Assembly (NCBI GenBank): GCA_032871835.1 | Contig: CM065296.1 | Coordinates: forward strand, 121,220,146-121,284,145 | Direction of reading: 5' to 3' | DNA length: 64,000 bases | DNA from: Dipteronia dyeriana | Lineage: Eukaryota; Streptophyta; Magnoliopsida; Sapindales; Sapindaceae | Part shown: piece after piece, positions 28,889 to 40,535 of the stretch | How positions within the stretch are numbered: position 1 is the first letter of the stretch | Layout: the number at the start of each line of letters is the position of its first letter | Translations under genes and position numbers: made by a program | The notes under the pieces: generated by a model | What the model saw: the letters and a program-made list of their open reading frames with translations, nothing else | The model's database searches: none | Told to the model about the DNA's origin: nothing

Positions 28889-31800
28889 ATGATGAATCAG
28901 TTGACAGAATTGCTGAAAACTCCGGAGGAAGAGTGCTACGAGCGCAAAGTGACTCGGCACGACAATTTTGGCACCCTTGGCCGTATAGAAGACCCATTTA
29001 TCCAGGTCCCTGAAGAATTTGTTGTTGAAGACCGTCGTCGGTTAATGGTGTCCTGTTTTGGGCATTTCATGACAATGCACCGGCCGATGAAGTTTTCGGG
29101 TGATGTTATCGATCAGTTGCTTTTACTAGAGTTGCATCATAATGGGCATGAAGATGAGATGTGGTTTATGTTAGGGACTCATAAGGTTAGGTTATTGACG
29201 GTACAATTCTACCTAATCATAGGATTGTGGTTCAGAGTGGTACCGGACACGACCCGGTATCGTAGCGTGGACAATGGCATACACCGGTGGTACTTTACTG
29301 GTATGGAGGAGATTTCGTTCGCCGAGTTGACAGTTGTTCTGAGCCGCGGGGAGTTTCAGCAGGCATACAATAGTGTGAAGCTATGCATGATCTATATGTT
29401 GAACTTGATACTTATGGGGTTGGACAAGAGAGTGAAGATTCCAGTTTGGCAGTTACAGCTGGTGGAGGATATCGATGCTTTTGACGCGTTCCTGTGGGGT
29501 GCCCACGTGTACAGTCATTCGGTATATTCATTCAAGCATGCATTTGACGGGCGACAGGAGAGGTTCGAGAGATGCCAGCAAGCAAAGGGCGTTGACGTAC
29601 ACATCCATGAGACCTACAACATTTATGATTTATCTTATGCCCTGTTGGTAAGAATTTAGAACTACAACCTTTAGGTTTTTTATCGTGTAATAGAGGTTAT
29701 GGATTTAGGAGAGTAATGTACTTATATTTTATACAGATATTTACTTTCGAGATGATCCCTGCACTTGGCATCCAGTTCGGGACCCAAAGAACTACCGAGT
29801 TATCTCCCCGTATTCTGAAGTGGCAGTTAAAAATACAACTGAGAGAGGATAAGTTGTTGAAGATATTCACAGCGCATGTAAGTATCTTATTTGTTAATGT
29901 TAATATTTGTTGTTAAAGTTAATAGTTGGTACAATTTTATCGGTCTGACAACGATTTTAGATGTTTGCAATGACAAAGCTGGTTCTCATACCAACTGAGA
30001 AGGGTGACCCATATTATGCATAATTAGTGGAGGCCTTACCGGAGCTCGATTCCGTTAGGGGTCCTAGTGTCGTACCCAATGATATAGAGGGTTCGGAGGC
30101 GGAGTTTAGTGGTCGGAGGCCACAGACTCAGTTAGAGGGTTCGGAGCCAGAGTTTGGTGGTGGCAGACATCTGAGGAAGAGGCGGGTTCGTTTTAGGATG
30201 CCTGAATATACTGGTGGAGGTCACTCTGGAGGAGACGTTGGAGGGGAGAAAGAGGTACGTTGATTTTGTGCTTGATTTTTTTTTAACCTGACATGTTAAA
30301 CGACTGACAAATGATATTTTCCTTCAGGGTCGTCTAGAGCGTAGAATCCAACAATTGGAGGCTGTCGTGGCTGCTTTAGAGATGGTCTTCAGAACAGTGA
30401 GACAGAACAACGGAGAGAACACCGAAAGTTGATGGACTATCTCCAGGAACGGTTGAGGTCGACATCACGGTCACACATGGAGTGTCCACCATCTCATGAT
30501 GGAGACTCCAGACCCATAGACAGAGATGGGCATAATACCCATGTGAAGGGGTCAGAGCCTCGCACATATCCTCAGATGCAGAGCATGAGACCTGACTCCT
30601 AGGTTACCGGGACTAAAGAGACTCCTACTGTTGGTATTCCATAGTTTCCCCTGTTTATGGAGGAGCAGGAGACTTTTCCGAACGAGCTCGTTGTCTGAAT
30701 TTTTCCTCTACCGGAGTTATTTCTGCAGTTCGATTGCATGCCACCCCTCCGCCTAAGGACAACATCGGTCAGACCCCTGCTCCTAGGGACACCATTGGTC
30801 GGACCCGTCGAATCCCTCGTCCTAGGGATAGCACCAGTACATCCGAATCATACTGACAGAGCCAGCCTCCCACCGATACCTCAGTACCATCCAGATGGAC
30901 CCTACCTCCCAACGACATCTTCGTATAGTCCAGACGGACCCCGCCTCCCACCGACACATCTAGACAGTCCAAACGGACCTCGCCTCGTAAGGACACCTTC
31001 AGTCCATCCAGATGGACCCGGCCTAGCAGGGACACCTCCAGACAATCCAGACCGACCCCACCTAGTAGGGACACCTCCGATCCATCTAGACAGACCCCTT
31101 TCAGGGACCCCTCATTTCACACCCCGTGTATCCCCCGACAACGTAAGTGGGGGTGGTAGTTGCTGACACCAACACTGATCCCTATTGACCGAAGAGGCCA
31201 AGGTAGCACCAGTTGCATCAGACCATGAGTTCACACCGAATGCTTTGGTAGACAGTGGCCAACTTGAGGCCTTTAGAGCGTACAATAGAAATACCACCCA
31301 GGGGTTGTAAGTATCTAACTGTTAATTTTATTGAATCACCTACGTAAATTTGTGTTATAGCCTTGATGTTTTGTAAAAATGAATGTAGGTGCGATGTAGA
31401 TTTATTGGAGCCAGTAGACGTCAGGTGATTCCAGCGGTTCCAAGACGACTACACGGAGTTGTTTGAGTCAGTACGCATCTAACTTATTGTTAATAGTTGG
31501 CTTTCTTATTTGATAGAAATGTAACGTTGTTTTGTAATTATTATTCAGCATATGGATGCGTACCTGAACATTGTATAGAAGCGTCAGCGAGCATACCCCA
31601 CCGTGTACAATTAGAGGATGAATGTTTTGAACACTCAGTTCTTTGTAAGTGTTCATTCATTTACCGTTGCATATTAACGTTTAATGTTATATTTGATCCT
31701 AACTTCGGTTTATTTATCGTATGTACAGATATTGTTGGAGCATCGATGGAATCGAATTATGCCACGTGATGCCCAAGAGGAAGTGAAGACAACGAGGTGG

Positions 31801-32320
31801 AAAGTGTTGCAGTTCAGGTGGTCCGCTGACGATCTTATGACCGTACGTGGAATACTCATGGTAGGAGCCCGTCATTGGCACGAAGTCGATGTGTTAAGTG
31901 TAATACAATTAAGGGTTAAGTATTTTTCACTGTAAATGTGAAAAACAATATGATTTTTCACCATGTTCAACACAGGTTCTTATACCGTGCAACATCGGTA
32001 GCCAACATTGGCTTCTCGCAAGCGTCGACCTAATAGCTGGGACAATACACATACTAGATCCCTGGAGGCAGTCAATCCCCGTAGAAGTCAGGAAACATGT
32101 CCATCTGAAATTTGTTGCACGTGTAAGTTTTTCGAGCTAAGTCAACAGTCCACTGCTTCCTGGATCATTTGACAGAGAATATGTTCCAGTCAACTGAATT
32201 GACAGTCATATAACCACACTTCTTAACACGTTTGAGGATCACAAGATGTGTTGCGTCGGTCAACTGATATCGCATGGACTATACGGCTCGATGGCGATCA
32301 TGAAACCACATCTGTAGCAT
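28889..32320 (+). pseudogene. MULE passenger gene: DUF1985 plus Ulp1-like C48 protease, decayed
   Basis: Exon-like blocks run left to right. 28889-29646 encodes a DUF1985-type domain (PFIQVPEEFVV ... LLLLELHHN ... YLIIGLWF ... YNIYDLSYALL) and ends at a GT donor. The next block, about 29738-29877, starts IFTFEMIPALG. A block from about 29961 reads MFAMTKLVLIPTEKGDPYYA and then hits a TAA at 30021-30023 before the frame continues with an acidic Gly-rich stretch. A coiled segment (RLERRIQQLEAVVAALEM) starts near 30329. A 39-bp Pro-rich repeat array follows. The Ulp1-like end (about 31730-31900 and 31976-32123) contains ARHWHEVDV, QHWLLASVDL and HILDPWRQS, covering the catalytic His and Asp region; the expected catalytic-Cys region is not recognisable. 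Ulp1-type peptidases cleave SUMO-like conjugates; the role within MULEs is unknown. Confidence 0.8.
30774..31110 (+). repeat. 39-bp coding minisatellite (13-residue Pro-rich unit)
   Basis: Units starting 'cagatggacc'-like occur at 30853, 30892, 30931, 30970, 31009, 31048 and 31087, exactly 39 bp apart. They encode degenerate repeats of about 13 residues, such as HPDGPGLAGTPPD. It sits in the linker between the DUF1985 and Ulp1-like parts of the passenger gene. Confidence 0.9.
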
Positions 32321-33995
32321 ATTTGTAATGAACTCTGTCATTGTCAACATAGGCAGTTGTCATGTAAATTTTAGGCATGAGTTTATGCATTTAACAACAT
32401 TGTTGTCATTACCCTGTACTTTTTTTCCGGACAATGTACTCGGAACCACTTGTGGGGACCGGTATCATTGGCATAATCATATGCATTTTGATACAGGTTA
32501 TGTAACTCCTCCATGTGGCAGTTATATTACAATTCAATGTACGATCTAGCTGTTTTATCCATTATGGCTTCTACATCCTTTATGTGAAAACTCTTCTTCA
32601 TATTTTTGACAAAATGTCGACAACATATTGTATGGAAAAACTTTGAAAATCTCAACTTCAATGATTGCATGTCGATCGGGAAAAACTTTGGAAATCTCAG
32701 TTTCAATGCTTGCATACCGATCGAAAATGAAAACCAGATCATCAATATGACCTAAAGCGCCATTCAACCAATCTAAAAACCACTCCCATGAAAGGTTGTT
32801 TTCTGAGTTGCCGTACCCAAAAGCAGTTGGATACATTTGTTCGTTCCTGTCTTGTACAGTTGCAACAAACATTGTACCCCCGAATCTTCCCTTCAAAAGG
32901 GTACCATCTACTGCTATAACCTGACGCATACACCTCTGAAATCCTCTGAGTGAGGCACTCAACGACATAAAAAATATAGAAATTTACCATCTTCTTTGAA
33001 CTATAAGTCAGTGATTGTGCCGGGATTTTATCGCTGTAACACATAACCAAATGATGACAGTAGTTGGAAGGATTTCTTATGCATTCCATAGGTCAGTGAC
33101 AACGCATACTGCAAGGCTTGATGTGAGTCACTGTAAATAATTTGGATGTCATACATTATTTTCACGTCCGCGATTATGTCATTTGGACGCATTAGTCAAC
33201 CATGTTGTTGTTGAAGTCCAGGTGCTACCACTTCTCCAATTATGATTGCACTAGCTTGTCGATGGCGGCGGTGAATCTCCTCCAATAGACAAGTGTGTTT
33301 GTTCGCAAAACTTCGTACTTGGAAGTATGTCCCTTCATCTCTCCTCACAACTCTAAACTTCCACGTACAATTATCCATCAAACAAACTGGATGTAACGTT
33401 GTCTTATTATACATTTTTACCTTCCGCTCGAAGTTCTGCCGCATTGCAAAATGACCAACTAGTCTCTTCAAATCCTTTTTAGTAGGAAAAAATTACCCTT
33501 TATATATAATGCTTGTAGGTCCAGCTTCTACTAAGTTTCAGCTTCTACCTATATCAAACGAGTATGATTCCGCTCTTGGAATAACCCGCGTTGTGCCATT
33601 ATTAGAGTCATATAGAGTTACATTAGGCCGGAAAAGTCCCAGCTATATCTGGTGCACTGCAATTAAATCTGTGTACACGTCTTTCCGATTCTACAGATTG
33701 TTCCTCTTCCTCATTGTTTGCTACATTATCTACCGGATGTAAATTTTCCTCATCATCCACCTTATCAATCGGTCCAACATTGCGGTTCAGTGTTCTGCTC
33801 ATTGTTCATGTCATTGAAGATCTCATTGTATTGCTAGTTGTACTGCTCATCATTCATCTCAAATTGACAACCAAACACATCATTAAATTGAGGTCTGACT
33901 ATATCTACTTGGTCGGCTACTTCTGGTGGGACACCGCACATGTTTTCTCGAGCTTCAATCCCGCTTCTTTTGGTGAAAAACTGGTTGCTTCCGCC

Positions 33996-34556
33996 TGACG
34001 ATCTAAATTGTTTGGTGCTTTCATGAGGAGGGATATCTTCACCAATGGCACCTCCTGCGGCCCTCTCAATCAAACTGACACATACTTGAGGGATCACCCT
34101 ATCTTCCTCTAGCATAAACTGAACATCATCGTCGTTCCTTATAAATGTGCAACACGTAGTCCCAGGAACGATTGATATACATTGTATTTGTTCACATCAT
34201 ACTTCACACATGTTTCCACAATCAACAACAGTTCTTCGTAAGTCATACTCTTTGACACGTACATTCATTGGTTATCAGAACCTAAAACCTTTGACTTCCG
34301 TCAGGTAACTGCTCTCATCGACCATTGTAAGATATGACTATTCTCATCCGATTCATTATCCTGTCCAAATCACCATGACAAACCATTATAAAAATCCTCC
34401 AACCCATTTCCAAAAAATACTCAACAAAATTTAATAAAAAAACATCTAAGAAGAAGAAGAAAAGCTTAATCCAGTAGAAAAAAATCGGAGAAATCTAATA
34501 AAAACTCAAAAATTAACAAAAAAATCTTGAATTGTTTTACAAAAGTTGGACACCCT
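33996..34556. repeat. duplicated mudrA segment, copy A
   Basis: About 560 bp from 'tgacgatctaaattg' to 'aaaagttggacaccct' is repeated in the same orientation at 35648-36208. Shared landmarks include 'tcatgaggagggatatcttc' and 'ccgttgtaagatatgac'-type sequence. The two copies flank the inserted RT-RNase H scrap. Confidence 0.9.
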
Positions 34557-35647
34557 CCTAATATAAATGGAGCATATTTATCTGTAGCCTTAGATATGAA
34601 CCTGCCAAGGGAAGCTAGACATCTTGTCAAATGTTGTACCTCCTTTATGGTTCTCGGAGAAGCCATTTTCTGGAGGGCTTCAATCTTCTCGGGATTTACT
34701 TCGATCCCTCTTTGGTGCACTAGAAAACCGAGGAATTTTTCAGAATGAGCCCCGAATAGGACCTTATTCGGATTCAACTTCATCTGGTACCTTCTCAGTA
34801 CATCAGATGTTTTGAGTAGGTCCGAAGCATGTTGTCTGCCGATATACTTTTAGTTAAGATGTCGTCTATATAAACTTCCATGCTTCTTCCTATTTGGCGG
34901 GTGAAAATTCTGTTGACCAATCTTGATATGTAGTCCCAACATTTTTTAGCCCAAAGGGCAACACTGTATAACAGTACAAACCCTGATCGGAAGAAAAGCC
35001 TTGCTGGTATAGTATACTGGCTTTTGTATTCCATTCCCTATTCGGACCAGGGCTAAGCTTACTGCTAATTCTGTAAGTGACAAGTACAAGTAAAGTATTT
35101 CTCCTTCATTTGGTTTTGAGAGGATGGGTGCATGTCCTAAGTACTCTTTTATCTTCTAAAATGCCTGCTCACATTCTGTATTCCACTCAAGTCCCTACCA
35201 TTTTCTGATTATTTTGAAAAATGGAGCACATTTATTTATAGCCTTAGATATGAACCTGCCACGGGAAGCTAAGCATCTCATCAAATGTTGTACCTCCTTT
35301 AAGGTTATCGGAGAAGAAATTTTCTGGAGGGCTTCAATCTTCTCAGGATTTACTTTGATCCCTCTTTGGTGCACTAGAAAACTGAGAAATTTTCCAGAAG
35401 GAGCCCCGAATAGGCACTTGTTCGGATTTAACTTCATCTGGTACCTTCTCAGGACATCAGATGTTTCACGTAGGTTCGAAGCATGTTGTCTGCCGAGATA
35501 CTTTTAGTAAATATGTCATCTATGTAAACTTCCATGCTTCTTCCTATTTGGCGGTCAAAAATTCTGTTGACCAATCTTTGATATGTAGCCCCAGTATTTT
35601 TTAGCTCAAAGGGCATCACTGTATAACAGTACAAACCCTGATTGATC
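34557..35647 (-). mobile_element. Ty3 retrotransposon RT-RNase H scrap with internal duplication
   Basis: Read right to left: an RT piece (about 35645-35216: MPFELKNTGATYQRLVN, then VYIDDIF and MKLNPNKCLFGA), then the start of an RNase H domain (about 35215-34991: peptides resembling ILSKPNEGEILYLYLS and KPVYYTSKA), then the same RT piece a second time (about 34990-34560: VYIDDIL, LNPNKVLFGAHSEKFLGFLV). The RT pieces repeat with a period of about 654 bp. No LTR, gag or integrase is present, and both pieces are frameshifted. It sits inside the mudrA-like gene. Confidence 0.85.
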
Positions 35648-36208
35648 GTGACGATCGAAATTGTTAGGTGTTTTCATGAGGAGGGATATCTTCACCAATG
35701 ACACATCCTACTGCCCTCTCAATCAGACTGACTCATACTTGAGGGATCACACTATCTTCCTCTAACAGAAACTGAACATCATCGTGCAACACGTAATCCC
35801 AGGAATGATTGATATATATTGTAAATCAACATTGTATTTGTTCACATCATACTTCACAACTATTTCCACAATCAACAACAGTTCTTCGTAAGTCATACTC
35901 TTTGACACGTACATTCCTTGGTTATCAGAACCTAAAAACCTTTGACTTCCGTCAAGTAACTGCTCCCATCGACCGTTGTAAGATATGACTATTCTCACCC
36001 GATTCATTTTCCTGTCCAAATCATCATGACAAACCATTATAAAAGTCATCCAACCCATTTCCAAAAAATACTCAACAAAATTTAATAAAAAAACATCTAA
36101 GATGAAGAAAAAAAGCTCAATCCAATAGAAAAAAATCGGAAAAATCTAATAAAAACTCGGAAATAGACAAAAAAAAATTTGAATTGTTTTACAAAAGTTA
36201 GACACCCT
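35648..36208. repeat. duplicated mudrA segment, copy A'
   Basis: Partner of 33996-34556, same orientation, alignable along its whole length with scattered substitutions and small indels. This copy carries the better-preserved mudrA N-terminal reading frame. Confidence 0.9.
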
Positions 36209-36660
36209 ACAACAAAAGCTCGAAACAATTTAATAAAAGCTCGAAATATAAAAAACTCCTCGGCAAACAAAAATATTTCAACGTGAATAAAGTAAATATA
36301 CAATACAATTAAAGCTCACCACAAAGCTCTCCACAGTACAACAAAAGCTCGAAATAATATAACATAAGCTCAAAACCATATAATAAAAACTCGAAAAAAA
36401 TCAAATATTTCCTTGTCAAACATTACAAAATTCATCGATAATGAAATTAATATACAATACAACAAAAGCTCGAAAAAATATCATATAAGCTCGAAACAGT
36501 AGAATAATTCCTTGATAAACAATAAAAAATCCCTCCAATACAACAAAAGCTCACCACTGTAGAATAAAAGCTCGAAATAATAGAGTAAAAGCCCGATTTT
36601 TTTTTTAAAATAACTCGTGCATAGAAAAACTCGATTTTTTTTTTCAAATCAACTAATTCT
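36190..36660 (-). repeat. right subterminal AAAAGCTCG array of the MULE
   Basis: Many copies of 'acaaaagctcgaaa'-type units, the reverse complement of the units at 28330-28860. Marks the right inner part of the element's long degenerate inverted ends. Confidence 0.8.
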
Positions 36661-37022
36661 TACATTTTTAAACCACTCACAAATACATGAAACTCATTAG
36701 GGAGATCAGAAACATCAGTTACCTATAGATTCAAAACAAAGATAAAAGTTTTTGAGAGAGAGGGGACTGGTAGATCGAATGCCATAGAACTTTTATAGAG
36801 AGAGAATAATTTTTTTTTTTTTGTCATAACGTGGATGAAAGCACATATACTTTTAAAGGAAATTTCGGTAGTTCACTATAATTTGTGCTTTTTAAACATA
36901 AATTCTTAAGCCGGTGACATCATCGCAATTTAATAAAAAAAGGTGACATTTACCACCAATTCCACAATTATCTATTTTACTCGAAAGAATCGTGAAATCC
37001 GTTCTCTTACAATATATGAGTA

Positions 37023-40000
37023 CACTACAAGAAAAATGCTCTTCTACAACAATATTTAGATGTCACCAAATCTAAATTCTACGTCACCAAATGATTTTAG
37101 CGACACCAAAACAAGTGTCTCCACCTTATTGCCCTAACCTCGTCACAAATAGGTATATGTGACATCTTAAAACATGTCTCTAAAAACTATTTTTTGATAC
37201 ACAAGAACAGTGTCACCATAAGTGTCAAAAACGCTCAATTGGTGACTCAAATGATACTTTTAGCAACACCAAAAATATGTCATGCAAAATAAAAAATATT
37301 TTTAAAATATTTTCATTTTTATCAAAGTTAATAAATTAATAAATTGTCATTTTTATCTAATAATTAAATTTATTTTTAAAATATTATCATTATTGTGTTA
37401 TTTATTACTGATAGATAATATTAATTTTTTTTGTCAATAATTAAATTAACTAATAATATATTTTTATCATTATGCATTAAATTCTTAAAATAAATTATAT
37501 ATAGATCATCCATAAAATAAAAAAGTTAAATACACAACCATAAACAACAATCCCATAATATATAAAAATAAATTCTAATATTCAATAACAACAAACAAAT
37601 ACAATATAAAATTCTTCAACTCAATCTCTTATGAAAGAAGAGACATTCAAATTATCCTTATTATCATTCTCACTTCACATGTTTTTCCTGTATACTCTAA
37701 CTCTTTTAGTGTACTCTCCAACAGTGCATTCAAGGTGTATACTCTAATTCTTTTAGTGTACTCTCCAACAGTGCATTCAAGGAAAGGATTGTAACTTGCT
37801 TGATAATAGATAATACTGTTGATGAGATAAATGTCTCTAAATTGATATCTAATCTGTAAAACAACAAAAACATGTTAATTCTTTATATGAACATACCAAT
37901 TAAAAAATAAACCCAATTGTAAAAAAAATAATACAATCAAACAAGATTTAATAATCAAAGTAACAGATACTAAAAAATAGTTGATCAATGAGACATATCT
38001 AGAAGATGAAAGTTGAAAACACATGGATGAAGATCATTGTCGGACACACCGACACTGTTAAATCTCCAATTTACTTCATGTGCAGATAGGGGTGGGCATA
38101 AAAACCGAAACCGAATTGAACCGAACCGAACCGAACCGAAAAAGGGTGTTTGGTTCGGTTCATAGTTTCTATTCGGTTCAAACCGATTTCAAATTTAAAA
38201 ACCGAATTGAATTCGGTTCGGTTTCGGTTTTTGACATACAAAACCGAACCGAACCGAATAAACCGAATTGTCTTAATTAATTATTTTGTAAGGTTCAATT
38301 TTATCATGGATTGTTTGTTGATGATGTTTTATTTTTAAACTACATATATATACTACATTTTTTTACTTCTATTTATAGAAATTATGATGATTTTATATTT
38401 TGATTGAGTATGTAGACCGAATATAATTGAAATTTTAGATTCGGATTCAAAATTGGATTGTATTTGTTTAAATTAATTTTTACATATTATGCTTTTTTTC
38501 AAAGATTAAGGCTAAATGCCAAAAATACAACTTAAAAACCTAAAAAAGTTAAAAAACATATTAAAAAACCTTTAAAGCCCATTAGGCCCAAAGCCGAATT
38601 GAACCGAACCGAGATAAAGGTGTTCGGTTCAATTCGGTTTTCAAGTTCAAACGGTTCAAACCGATTCACATTTTTAAAAACCGAATATATGTCGGTTCAA
38701 TATGGTTTTGATCAAAACCGAACCGAATCGAATCGAACCATGCCCACCCCTATGTGCAGATATGGAATCAAAACAAAAATAATTAGGTAAGTCTACGATA
38801 AGATCTCAATCATCTCATTCCACCTTAAAGCTCCATTTTTTTATTACCAATGCTAATCCCAGTGAATGGATTGCAAATTTACATGCTTTATATACAATGA
38901 ATCCATCAAATCCTTAAAGAAGGATAAACCCTTTATAATTCAATGTTACAAAAATTAATCAAATACCAAAAAAAAAAATACAAAATCTACACACCCACTA
39001 AACAAAAAAATCAAAAATAAAAATCAAACAACAGAAACTTAACAAGAATATCAATGTAAAATTAAATCAAGATCTAAAGCTAATAAACAAAGAGAAACTT
39101 ACGCAAAGAAACTCCAAAATACCCAAAAATCTGTCTCGACTGCATTAGGGGCAGTTACTTGGGTCCAATCCGAGAGACAGAATCGTAGGGGGACACAGAT
39201 GAGGCCATTACCATAAGGACACAGATGCATGATGAAGAAGATAACCACTTTGATGTTTATGTGAAAAACTGTCATTTTTCTTTAATTTTTTGTTAATAGA
39301 AAAAAGGCAGTTTTCGTTATTTGGGTTTTCAATAAAAAAAAATGAGCGCAACTCTCCGCTCAGTAAATTTATTTTATTTTATTATTTTAAGTAATTAATT
39401 AAATTTGATTTTATATTAAAATAGTTATATACCAGACATTACCAACACCATAACAATAAAATTAATACCTATAATTAATTATTATTATAATTGATTTAAT
39501 ACATATTTTAAAAAAATTATTTAATACACATTTTTAAAAATGATTAAATATATAATACATAATTAATAGTAAACAAATTATAAATAAAAACTTTTATTTT
39601 CTCTAAGTTGTCTATATAAATTGACTATAACACCAATATTAAAGCATAAAGGCTGATAGATTCTATAAAATAAAAGCATTACTAATAAAAAAAATTAAAA
39701 TAGTTTATAAAAGAATAAAATTTAAGAAATAAAAATAATTTTTTTTATAAAATAATACACACGATAATTTTAAAAATTAGAATGCTACAAAATTTAATTT
39801 ACTGTTATACTATATAAATGTATTTAAATTTTTAAGAATGATATAAAATTAAGATTAATATAATTTATATACAGAATTGTTGTTTTGGATAAAATTTAAA
39901 TAACATTATAAAAACTGTCAAAAAAATGTGATAAATAAATAAAAATTTATAAGGACTTGTATACAATTAAACTATCTATATATTTATAAACAACATACAC

Positions 40001-40532
40001 TATTGCACATCACCTCTTAACATGGATGACATTGCACCTCCTTCTCACGGTGTGATGAGGGATTTGAGTCTCACTATATACATTTTATAAATATGTGTGT
40101 GGATTTTTCTCCCGCTTTAGTCCTGCCACTTTTTTGAATTTAGAAATACAAAGGAATTAAAATTCAATTAAAATTCAAAATATTATTAAATAAAAAAATG
40201 AATTTACTTAAAATTAGGTCACCTGTTAAGTGATTTTTAGAGTAAAAATTATTTAACAATGGAAATATATTATTTTCACTAATAATTTATAGAATTATAA
40301 TTTTAGTGACGTAATATTAGATTTAATGAGATAATATTTGATGTCGCCATGGCGACAAGTAAGGGTCTCTAAAACTCTACAATTGTGTCGTAGAAGAATG
40401 TAATTAATTTGTCATTTTGATGATAAATTTTCAACGACGTAATGCTTAAACGTGTCACTAAATATTGGTTTTAGCGAGACTTTTTTAATGCCGTTAATAA
40501 TTACGTCGCTAAAGAGCAATTTTCTTGTTGTG
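37023..40532. mobile_element. non-autonomous CACTA element, 3,510 bp
   Basis: The left end is CACTACAAGAAAAATGCTCT and the right end read inward is CACAACAAGAAAATTGCTCT. A 3-bp target duplication GTA flanks both sides (37020-37022 and 40533-40535), as expected for CACTA. Subterminal regions contain repeated 'gacgtcac'/'tgtcacca'-like units. No transposase seen; the interior is AT-rich and hosts a hAT-like insertion (38087-38752) and a 47-bp tandem duplication (37689-37782). It starts 48 bp after the Mutator-like element's target duplication. Confidence 0.85.
38087..38752. mobile_element. hAT-like non-autonomous element nested in the CACTA element, 666 bp
   Basis: Inverted ends TAGGGGTGGGCAT / ATGCCCACCCCTA with a perfect 8-bp target duplication TGTGCAGA (38079-38086 and 38753-38760). 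Both subterminal regions are packed with 'accgaa' units ('aaccgaaccgaa'), in inverted arrangement. No transposase. The ends and duplication length fit hAT. Confidence 0.88.
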
Positions 40533-40535
40533 GTA

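Larger units (their letters stand above)
32541..36064 (-). pseudogene. mudrA-like: mudrA-like MULE transposase, interrupted and duplicated
   Basis: Read right to left. 36064-35762 encodes the MuDR-type N-terminal region (VISYNGRWEQLL ... GMYVSKSMTYEELL ... LQYISIIPG). The gene is then split by a retroelement scrap (34557-35648) flanked by duplicated mudrA sequence. 34115-33834 is the acidic spacer, 33471-33196 the DNA-binding region (DNCTWKFRVVRRDEGTYFQV ... HTC), and 32968-32555 the start of the DDE/MULE transposase domain (VIAVDGTLLKGRFGGTMFVAT, then SWEWFLDWLNGALG and LVFIFDRYAS), including the first two catalytic Asp positions. Stops and frameshifts separate every piece and the 3' end is missing. 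It is convergent with the Ulp1-like passenger gene. Confidence 0.85.
27876..36965. mobile_element. Mutator-like element (MULE) with Ulp1-like passenger gene, 9,090 bp
   Basis: Flanked by a perfect 9-bp target duplication AATTATCTA (27867-27875 and 36966-36974), the Mutator hallmark. The ends are degenerate inverted repeats: the left begins TGGGTTAAAAAAATTAATGA, the right read inward begins GTGGAATTGGTGGTAAATGT, and similarity continues for about 110 bp (shared 'TATGTTTAAAA'). Further in, both sides carry inverted arrays of CGAGCTTTT-type units. Inside are a DUF1985/Ulp1-like gene on + (left) and a mudrA-like transposase on - (right), converging near 32.4 kb. Plant MULEs carrying a Ulp1-like peptidase gene are known (Kaonashi-type). 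All genes are interrupted, so the copy cannot move on its own. Confidence 0.9.

Noticed and set aside
34557..35647. Treating the RT pieces as an intact Ty3 element inserted in the MULE
   Set aside because: No LTR, gag, integrase or short target duplication; RT is present twice and frameshifted.
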